NCBI GenBank assembly: GCA_964058805.1
Contig: CAXKVV010002173.1
Location: 1-64,000 of the forward strand
From: Schoenoplectus triqueter
Lineage: Eukaryota; Streptophyta; Magnoliopsida; Poales; Cyperaceae
Direction: 5' to 3'
Length of the DNA stretch: 64,000 bases
The notes below the pieces were generated by a model. That model saw nothing but the letters and a program-made list of their open reading frames with translations, made no database searches and was not told the DNA's origin. This document shows, in pieces, positions 51,601 to 61,000 of this stretch. The position numbers were made by a program, and so were the translations under genes. Every line of letters starts with the position of its first letter. Positions within the stretch are counted from its first letter, which is position 1.

Positions 51601-52930
51601 CCGGGCGCGCAAAACGTGAAAACGGGACTCGAGCACGGGGCACCGCCGAAAACGAGTCCGGGCGCGCAAAACGTGAAAACGGGACCCGACGCACCCGGCA
51701 CCGCCGAAAACGAGTCCGTGAGCGCAAAACGTGAAAACGGGACCCGACGCACCCGGCACCGCCGAAAACGAGTCCGTGAGCGCAAAACGTGAAAACGGGA
51801 CCCGACGCACTCGGCACCGCCGAAAACGAGTCCGGGAGCGCAAAACGTGAAAACGGGACTCGAGCACTGGGCACCGCCGAAAACGAGTCCGGGAGCGCAA
51901 AACGTGAAAACAGGACCCGACGACTCGGTACCGTCGAAAACAAGTCCGGGCTCGCAAAACGTGAAAACAAGACCGGAACCACTCCGGACCGCCGAAAACG
52001 AGTCCGGGCGCGCAAAACGTGAAAACGAGACCCGACGCACTCGACACCGCCGAAAACGAGTTCGGGCGCGTAAAACGTGAAAACGAGACGCGACGCACTC
52101 GGCACAGCCGAAAACGAGTCCTGGCGCGTAAAACGTGAAAACGGGACCCGAATCTCTCGACACCGCCGCAAAACGAGACCGGGCGCGCAAAACGTAAAAA
52201 CGGGACCCGACGCACTCCGCACCGCCGAAAACGAGTTCGGGAGAGCAAAACGACAAAACGGGACCCGACGCACGCGGCACCGCCGAAAATGAGTCCGGGA
52301 GCGCAAAACGTGAAAACGGGACTCGAGCACCGGGCACCTCGGCACCGCCGAAAACGAGTCCGGGCGCGCAAAATGTGAAAACGGGACCCGACGCACACGG
52401 CACCGCCGAAAACGAGTATGGGCGTGCAAAACGTGAAAACGGGACTCGACGCACTCGGCACCGTCGACAACGAGTATGGGCGTGCAAAACGTGAAAACGG
52501 GACCCGACGCACTCGGCACCGCCGAAAACGAGTCCGGGCGCGCAAAACGTGAAAACGGGACCCGACGCACTCGGCACCGCCGAAAATGAGTCCGGGCGCG
52601 CAAAACGTGAAAACGGGACCCGACGCACTCGGCACCGCCGAAAACGAGTCCGGGCGCGCAAAACATGAAAACGGGACCCGACGCACTCGGCACCGCCGAA
52701 AACGAGTCCGGGCGCGCAAAACGATAAAAACGGGACCCGACGCACTCGGCACCGCCGAAAAACGAGTCACGGCGCGCAAAACGTGAAATCGGGACCCGAA
52801 TCTCTCGACACCGCCGAAAACGAGTCTGGCGGGCAAAATGTGAAAACGGGACCCGACGCACTCGGCACCGCCGAAAACGAGACCGGGGGCGCAAAACGTG
52901 AAAACGGGACCCGACGCACTCGGCACCGCC

Positions 52931-52947
52931 GAAAACGTGAAAACGGG
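52931..52947. repeat. Monomer with a 19-bp deletion between AAAACG boxes
   Basis: The sequence reads gaaaacgtgaaaacggg, so the third AAAACG box of one monomer is fused directly to the first box of the next. The variable tag between them is lost. The boxes are 19 bp apart in the array, and exactly 19 bp are missing. The same monomer recurs at 57494. Confidence 0.85.
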
Positions 52948-55003
52948 ACCCGACGCACTCGGCACCGCCGAAAACGAGTCCTGGCGCGCAAAACGTGAAA
53001 ACGGCACCGGACGCACTCGGCACCGCCGTAAACGAGTCCTGGCGCGCAAAACATGAAAACGGGACCCGACGCACTCGGCACCGGAGAAAACGTGTCCGGG
53101 CGCCCAAAACGTGAAAACGGGACCCGACGCACTCCGCACCGCCGAAAACGAGTCCGGGCGCGCAAAACGTGAAAGCTTGACCCGAACCACTCCGCTCCGC
53201 TGAAAACGAGTCCGGGGGCGCAAAACGTGAAAACAGGATTCGACGCACCCGGCACCGCCGAAAAACGAGTCCGGGCGCGCAAAACGTGAAAACGGGACCC
53301 GACGCACACCGCACCGCCGAAAATGAGTCCGGGAGCGCAAAACTTGAAAACGGGACCCGACTCCCGCGTGACCGCCGAAAATGAGTCCGGGCGCGCAAAA
53401 CGTGAAAACGGGACTCGAGCACGGGGCACCGCCGAAAACGAGTCCGGGCGCGCAAAACATGAAAACGGGACCCGACACACTCGGCACCGGAGAAAACGTG
53501 TCCGGGCGCGCAAAACGTGAAAACGGGACCCGACGCACTCGGCACCGTCGAAAACGAGTCCTGGCGCGCAAAACATGAAAACGGGACCGGACGCACTCGG
53601 CACCGGAGAAAACGAGTCCGGGCGCGCAAAACGTGAAAACGGGACCCGACGCACTCGGCACCGGAGAAAACGAGTCCGGGCGCGCAAAACGTGAAAACGG
53701 GACCCGACGCACTCGGCACCGCCGAAAACGAGTCCGGGCGCGCAAAATGTGAAAACGGAACCCGACGCACTCGGCACCGGAGAAAACGATTCCGGGCGCG
53801 CAAAACGTGAAGACGGCACCCGACCCACTCCGCACCGCCGAAAAAGAGTCCGAGCGCGCAAAGCGTGAAAACAGGACCCGACCCACTCCGCACCGCCGAA
53901 AACGAGTCCGGGAGCGCAAAACGTGAAAACGGGATCCGACACACCCGGCACCGCCGAAAAACGAGTCACGGCGCTTAAAACGTGAAATCGTGACACGAAT
54001 CTCTCGACACCGCCGAAAACGAGTCCGGGCGCGCAAAATGTGAAAACGGAACCCGACGCACTCGGCACCGGAGAAAACGATTCCGGGCGCGCAAAACGTG
54101 AAAACGGCACCCGACCCACTCCGCACCGCCGAAAAAGAGTCCGGGCGCGCAAAGCGTGAAAACGGGACCCGACGCACTCGGCACCGCCGAAAACGAATCC
54201 GGGCGTGCAAAAGGTGAAAACGGCACCCGACGCACTCGGCACCGCCGAAAACGAGTCCGGGCGCGCAAATCGTGAAAACGGGACCCGACGCACTCCGCAC
54301 CGCCGAAAACGAGTCCAAGCACGCAAAACGTGAAAGCGGGACCCGAACCACTCCGCTCCGCCGAAAACGAGTCCGGGGGCGCAAAACGTGAAAACAGGAT
54401 CCGACGCACCCGGCACCGCCGAAAAAACGAGTCTGGGCGCGCAAAACGTGAAAACGGGACCCGACGCACACCGCACCGCCGAAAATGAGTCCGGGAGCGC
54501 AAAACTTGAAAACGGGACACGACTCCCGCGTGACCGCCGAAAACGAGTCCGGGCGCGCAAAACGTGAAAACGGGACTCGAGCACGGGGCACCGCCGAAAA
54601 CGAGTCCGGGCGCGCAAAACGTGAAAACGGGACCCGACGCACCCGGCACCGCCGAAAACGAGTCCGTGAGCGCAAAACGTGAAAACGGGACCCGACGCAC
54701 TCGGCACCGCCGAAAACGAGTCCGGGAGCGCAAAACGTGAAAACGGGACTCGAGCACTGGGCACCGCCGAAAACGAGTCCGGGAGCGCAAAACGTGAAAA
54801 CAGGACCCGACGACTCGGCACCGTCGAAAATAAGTCCGGACGCGCAAAACGTGAAAACGAGACCGGAACCACTCCGGACCGCCGAAAACGAGTCCGGGGG
54901 AGCAAAACGTGAAAACGGGACCCGACGCACTCGGCACCGCCGAAAACGAGTCCGGGCGCGCAAAACGTGAAAACGGGACCCGACGCACTCGGCACCGTCG
55001 AAA

Positions 55004-58000
55004 ATGAGTCCGGGCGCGCAAAACGTGAAAGCGGGACCCGACGCACTCGGCACCGCCGAAAACGAGTCCGGGCGCGCAAAACGTGAAACCGGGACCCGAC
55101 GCATTCGGCACCGCCGAAAACGAGTCCGGGCGCGCAAAACATGATAACGGGACCAGACGCACTCGGCACCGGAGAAAAAGAGTCACGGCGCGCAAAACGT
55201 GAAATCGAGACCCGACGAACTCGGCACCGCCGAAAACGAGTCCGGGCGCCCAAAACGTGAAAACGGAACCCGACGCACTCGGCACCGGAGAAAACGATAC
55301 CGGGCGCGCAAAACATGAAAACGGGACCCGACGCACTCGGCACCGCCGAAAAACGAGTCACGGCGCGCAAAACGTGAAATCGGGACCCGAATCTCTCGAC
55401 ACCGTCGAAAACGAGTCTGGCGTGCAAAATGTGAAAATGGGACCCGACGCACTCGGCACCGCCGAAAACGAGTCCGGGGGCGCAAAACGTGAAAACGGCA
55501 CCGGACACACTCGGCACCGCCGAAAACGAGTCCTGGCGCACAAAACGTGAAAACGGGACCCGACGCACTCGGCACCGCCGAAAACGAGTCCTGGCGCGCA
55601 AAACGTGAAAACAGCACCGGACACACTCGGCACCGCCGAAAACGAGTCCTGGCGCGCAAAACGTGAAAACGGCACCCGACGCACTCGGCACCGCCGAAAA
55701 CGAGTCCGGGCGCGCAAAAGGTGAAAACGGAACCCGACGCACTCGGCACCGGAGAGAACGAGTCCGGGCGCGCAAAACGTGAAAACGGGACCCGACGCAC
55801 TCGGCACCGTCGAAAATGAGTCCTGGCGCGCAAAACATGAAAACGGGACCGGACGCACTCGACACCGGAGAAAACGAGTCCGGGCGCGCAAAATGTGAAA
55901 ACGGGACCCGACCCACTCCGCACCGCCGAAAAAGAGTCCGGGCGCGCAAAGCGTGAAAACAGGACCCGACCCACTCTACACCGCCGAAAACGAGTCCGGG
56001 AGCGCAAAACGTGAAAACGGTATCCGACACACCCGGCACCGCCGAAAAACGAGTCCGGGCGTGCAAAAGGTGAAAACGGGACCCGAATCTCTCGGCACCG
56101 CCGAAAACGAGTCCGGGCGCGCAAAACATGAAAACGGGACCCGACGCACCGCCGAAAACTAGTCCGGGCGCGCAAAACGTGAAAACGGGACTCGAGCACG
56201 GGGCACCGCCGAAAACGAGTCCGGGCGCGCAAAACGTGAAAACGGGACCCGACGCACCCGGCACCGCCGAAAACGAGTCCGTGAGCGCAAAACGTGAAAA
56301 CGGGACCCGACGCACCCGGCACCGCCGAAAACGAGTCCGTGAGCGCAAAACGTGAAAACGGGACCCGACGCACTCGGCACCGCCGAAAACGAGTCCGGGA
56401 GCGCAAAACGTGAAAACGGGACTCGAGCACTGGGCACCGCCGAAAACGAGTCCGGGAGCGCAAAACGTGAAAACAGGACCCGACGACTCGGTACCGTCGA
56501 AAACAAGTCCGGGCTCGCAAAACGTGAAAACAAGACCGGAACCACTCCGGACCGCCGAAAACGAGTCCGGGCGCGCAAAACGTGAAAACGAGACCCGACG
56601 CACTCGACACCGCCGAAAACGAGTTCGGGCGCGTAAAACGTGAAAACGAGACGCGACGCACTCGGCACAGCCGAAAACGAGTCCTGGCGCGTAAAACGTG
56701 AAAACGGGACCCGAATCTCTCGACACCGCCGCAAAACGAGACCGGGCGCGCAAAACGTAAAAACGGGACCCGACGCACTCCGCACCGCCGAAAACGAGTT
56801 CGGGAGAGCAAAACGACAAAACGGGACCCGACGCACGCGGCACCGCCGAAAATGAGTCCGGGAGCGCAAAACGTGAAAACGGGACTCGAGCACCGGGCAC
56901 CTCGGCACCGCCGAAAACGAGTCCGGGCGCGCAAAATGTGAAAACGGGACCCGACGCACACGGCACCGCCGAAAACGAGTATGGGCGTGCAAAACGTGAA
57001 AACGGGACTCGACGCACTCGGCACCGTCGACAACGAGTATGGGCGTGCAAAACGTGAAAACGGGACCCGACGCACTCGGCACCGCCGAAAACGAGTCCGG
57101 GCGCGCAAAACGTGAAAACGGGACCCGACGCACTCGGCACCGCCGAAAATGAGTCCGGGCGCGCAAAACGTGAAAACGGGACCCGACGCACTCGGCACCG
57201 CCGAAAACGAGTCCGGGCGCGCAAAACATGAAAACGGGACCCGACGCACTCGGCACCGCCGAAAACGAGTCCGGGCGCGCAAAACGATAAAAACGGGACC
57301 CGACGCACTCGGCACCGCCGAAAAACGAGTCACGGCGCGCAAAACGTGAAATCGGGACCCGAATCTCTCGACACCGCCGAAAACGAGTCTGGCGGGCAAA
57401 ATGTGAAAACGGGACCCGACGCACTCGGCACCGCCGAAAACGAGACCGGGGGCGCAAAACGTGAAAACGGGACCCGACGCACTCGGCACCGCCGAAAACG
57501 TGAAAACGGGACCCGACGCACTCGGCACCGCCGAAAACGAGTCCTGGCGCGCAAAACGTGAAAACGGCACCGGACGCACTCGGCACCGCCGTAAACGAGT
57601 CCTGGCGCGCAAAACATGAAAACGGGACCCGACGCACTCGGCACCGGAGAAAACGTGTCCGGGCGCCCAAAACGTGAAAACGGGACCCGACGCACTCCGC
57701 ACCGCCGAAAACGAGTCCGGGCGCGCAAAACGTGAAAGCTTGACCCGAACCACTCCGCTCCGCTGAAAACGAGTCCGGGGGCGCAAAACGTGAAAACAGG
57801 ATTCGACGCACCCGGCACCGCCGAAAAACGAGTCCGGGCGCGCAAAACGTGAAAACGGGACCCGACGCACACCGCACCGCCGAAAATGAGTCCGGGAGCG
57901 CAAAACTTGAAAACGGGACCCGACTCCCGCGTGACCGCCGAAAATGAGTCCGGGCGCGCAAAACGTGAAAACGGGACTCGAGCACGGGGCACCGCCGAAA

Positions 58001-58020
58001 ACGAGTCCGGGCGCGCAAAA
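55004..58020. repeat. 4,563-bp unit, second copy truncated at 3,017 bp
   Basis: This copy follows the first unit at a constant offset of 4,563 bp up to base 58020, which corresponds to 53457. It keeps the 51-bp and 19-bp-deleted monomers. At 58020 it stops in the middle of a monomer, just after gcgcgcaaaa, and other satellite sequence follows. Confidence 0.88.
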
Positions 58021-58032
58021 CACGACGCGCAA
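58011..58032. other. Out-of-register junction between two satellite blocks
   Basis: The sequence reads gcgcaaaa then cacgacgcgc. On the left donor (53449-53470) gcgcaaaa is followed by catgaaaac; on the right donor (around 16129) cacgacgcgc is preceded by gagt. The two sources share only the bases ca at the breakpoint, and the monomer phase shifts. An unequal exchange between aligned repeats would keep the phase, so this looks like end joining, or an assembly join. Confidence 0.8.
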
Positions 58033-61000
58033 AACGTGAAATCGGGACCCGAATCTCTCGACACCGCCGCAAAACGAGTCCGGGCGCGCAAAACGTAAAA
58101 ACGGGACCCGACGCACTCGGCACCGGAGAAAACGAGTCACGGCGCGCAAAACGTGAAATCGAGACCCGACGCACTCGGCACCGCCGAAAACGAGTCCGGG
58201 CGCGCAAAACGTGAAAACGGGACCCGACGCACTCGGCACCGCCGAAAACGAGTCCGGTCACGCAAAACGTGAAAACGGGACCCGACGCACTCGGCACCGC
58301 CGAAAACGAGTCCGGGGGCGCAAAACGTGAAAGCGGGACCCGACGCACTCGGCACCGCCGAAAACGAGTCCGGGCGCGCAAAACGTGAAAGCGGGACCCG
58401 ACGCACTCGGCACCGCCGAAAACGAGTCCGGGCGCGCAAAACGTGAAAACGGGACCCGACGCACTCGGCACCGCCGAAAACGAGTCCGTGCGCGCAAAAC
58501 GTGAAAACGGGACCCGACGCACTCGGCATCGCCGAAAACGAGTCCGATCGCGCAAAACGTGAAAACGGGACCCGACGCACTCGGCACCGCCGAAAACGAG
58601 TCCGGGGGCGCAAAACGTGAAAACGGCACCCGACGCACACGGCACCTCCGAAAACGAGTCCGGGCGCGCAAAACGTGAAAACGGGACCCGACGCACTCGG
58701 CACCGCCGAAAACGAGTCCGGCGCGCAAAACGTGAAAACGGCACCCGACCCACTCCGCACCGCCGAAAACGAGTCGTGGCGCGCAAAACGTTAAATCGGG
58801 ACCCGAATCTCTCGACACCGCCGCAAAACGTAAAAACGGGACTCGGCACCGCCGAAAACGAGTGCGGGAGCGCAAAACTTGAAAACGGGACCCGACGCAC
58901 TCCGCACCGCCCAAAATGAGTCCGGGCGGGCAAAACGTGAAAACGGGACCCGACGCATTCGGCACCGCCAAAAATGAGTCCGGGCGCGCAAAACATGACA
59001 ACGGGACCCGACGAAATCGGCACCGCCGAAAAACGAGTCACGGCGCGCAAAACGTGAAATCGGGACCCGAATCTATCGACACCGCCGAAAACGAGACTGG
59101 CGTGCAAAATGTGAAAACGGGACCCGACGCACTCGGCACCGCCGAAAACGAGTCCGGGGGCGCAAAACGTGAAAACGGGACCCGACGCACTCGGCACCGC
59201 CGAAAACGATTCGTGGCGCGCAAAACGTGAAAATGGGACCCGACGCACTCGGCACCGCCGAAAACGAGTCCTCGCGCGCAAAACGTGAAAAGGGCACAAG
59301 ACGCACTCGGCACCGCCGAAAACGAGTCCTTGCGCGCAAAACATGAAAACGGGACCCGACGCACGCGGCACCGGAGAAAACGTGTCCGGGCGCGTAAAAC
59401 GTGAAAACGGGACCCGACGCACTCGGCACCGCCGAAAACGAGTCCGGGCGCGCAAAACGTGAAAACGGGACCCGACGCACTCGGCACCGCCGAAAACGAG
59501 TCCGGGCGCGCAAAACGTGAAAACGGGACCCGACGCACTCGGCACCGCCGAAAACGAGTCCGGGCGCGCAAAACGTGAAAACGGGACCCTACGGACTCGG
59601 CACCGCCGAAAACGAGTCCGGGCGCGCAAAACGTGAAAACGGGACCCGACGCACTCGGCACCGCCGAAAACGAGTCCTGGCGCGCAAAACGTGAAAACGG
59701 GACCCGACGCACTCGGCACCGCCGAAAATGAGTCCGGGCGCGCAAAACGTGAAAACGGGACCCGACGCACTCGGCACCGCCGAAAACGTGTCCGGGCGCG
59801 CAAAACGTGAAAACGGGACCCGACGCACTCGGCACCGCCGAAAACGAGTCCGGGCGCGCAAAACGTGAAAACGGGACCCGACGCACTCGGCACCGCCGAA
59901 AACGAGTCCGGGCGCGCAAAACGTGAAAACAGGACCCGACGCACTCGGCACCGCCGAAAACGAGTCCGGGCGCGCAAAACGTGAAAACGGGACCCGACGC
60001 ATTCGGCACCGCCGAAAACGATTCCGGGCGCGCAAAACGTGAAAACGGGACCCGACGCACTCGGTACCGCCGAAAATGAGTCCGAGCGCGCAAAACGTGA
60101 AAACGGGACCCGACGGACTCGGCACCGCCGAAAACGAGTCCGGGCGCGCAAAACGTGAAAACGGGACCCGACGCACTCGGCACCGCCGAAAATGAGTCCG
60201 GGCGCGCAAAACGTGAAAACGGGACCCGACGCACTCGGCACCGCCGAAAACGTGTCCGGGCGCGCAAAACGTGAAAACGGGACCCGACGCACTCGGCACC
60301 GCCGAAAACGAGTCCGGGCGCGCAAAACGTGAAAACGGGACCCGACGCACTCGGCACCGCCGAAAACGAGTCCGGGCGCGCAAAACGTGAAAACGGGACC
60401 CGACGCACTCGGCACCGCCGAAAACGAGTCCGGGCGCGCAAAACGTGAAAACGGGACCCGACGCATTCGGCACCGCCGAAAACGATTCCGGGCGCGCAAA
60501 ACGTGAAAACGGGACCCGACGAACTCGGTACCGCCGAAAATGAGTCCGAGCGCGCAAAACGTGAAAACGGGACCCGACGGACTCGGCACCGCCGAAAACG
60601 AGTCCGGGCGCGCAAAACGTGAAAACGGGACCCGACGCACTCGGCACCGCCGAAAACGAGTCCGGGCGCGCAAAACGTGAAAACGGGACCCGACGCACTC
60701 GGCACCGCCGAAAACGAGTCCGGGCGCGCAAAACGTGAAATCGGGACCCGACGCACTCGGCATCGCCGAAAACGAGTCCGATCGCGCAAAACGTGAAAAC
60801 GGGACCCGACGCACTCGGCACCGCCGAAAACGAGTCCGGGCGCGCAAAACGTGAAAACGGGACCCGACGCACCGGGCACCGCCGAAAATGAGTCCGGGGG
60901 CGCAAAACGTGAAAACGGGACCCGACGCACCGGGCACCGCCGAAAACGAGTTCGGGAGCGCAAAACGAGAAAACGGGACCCGACGCACGCGGCACCGCCG

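Larger units (their letters stand above)
50441..55003. repeat. 4,563-bp higher-order unit, full copy
   Basis: Landmarks from about 50441 recur 4,563 bp later, for example gtgaaaccggg at 50519/55082, gaaaacgataccggg near 50729/55292 and a shortened monomer at 52931/57494. The unit contains a 51-bp monomer near 51583, a 19-bp-deleted monomer at 52931, and rare forms such as gactcgagcacgggg, gactcccgcgtgacc and gaaagcttgacccg. About 3 kb of it reappears in the next unit; the last third (53458-55003) does not. Confidence 0.88.
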
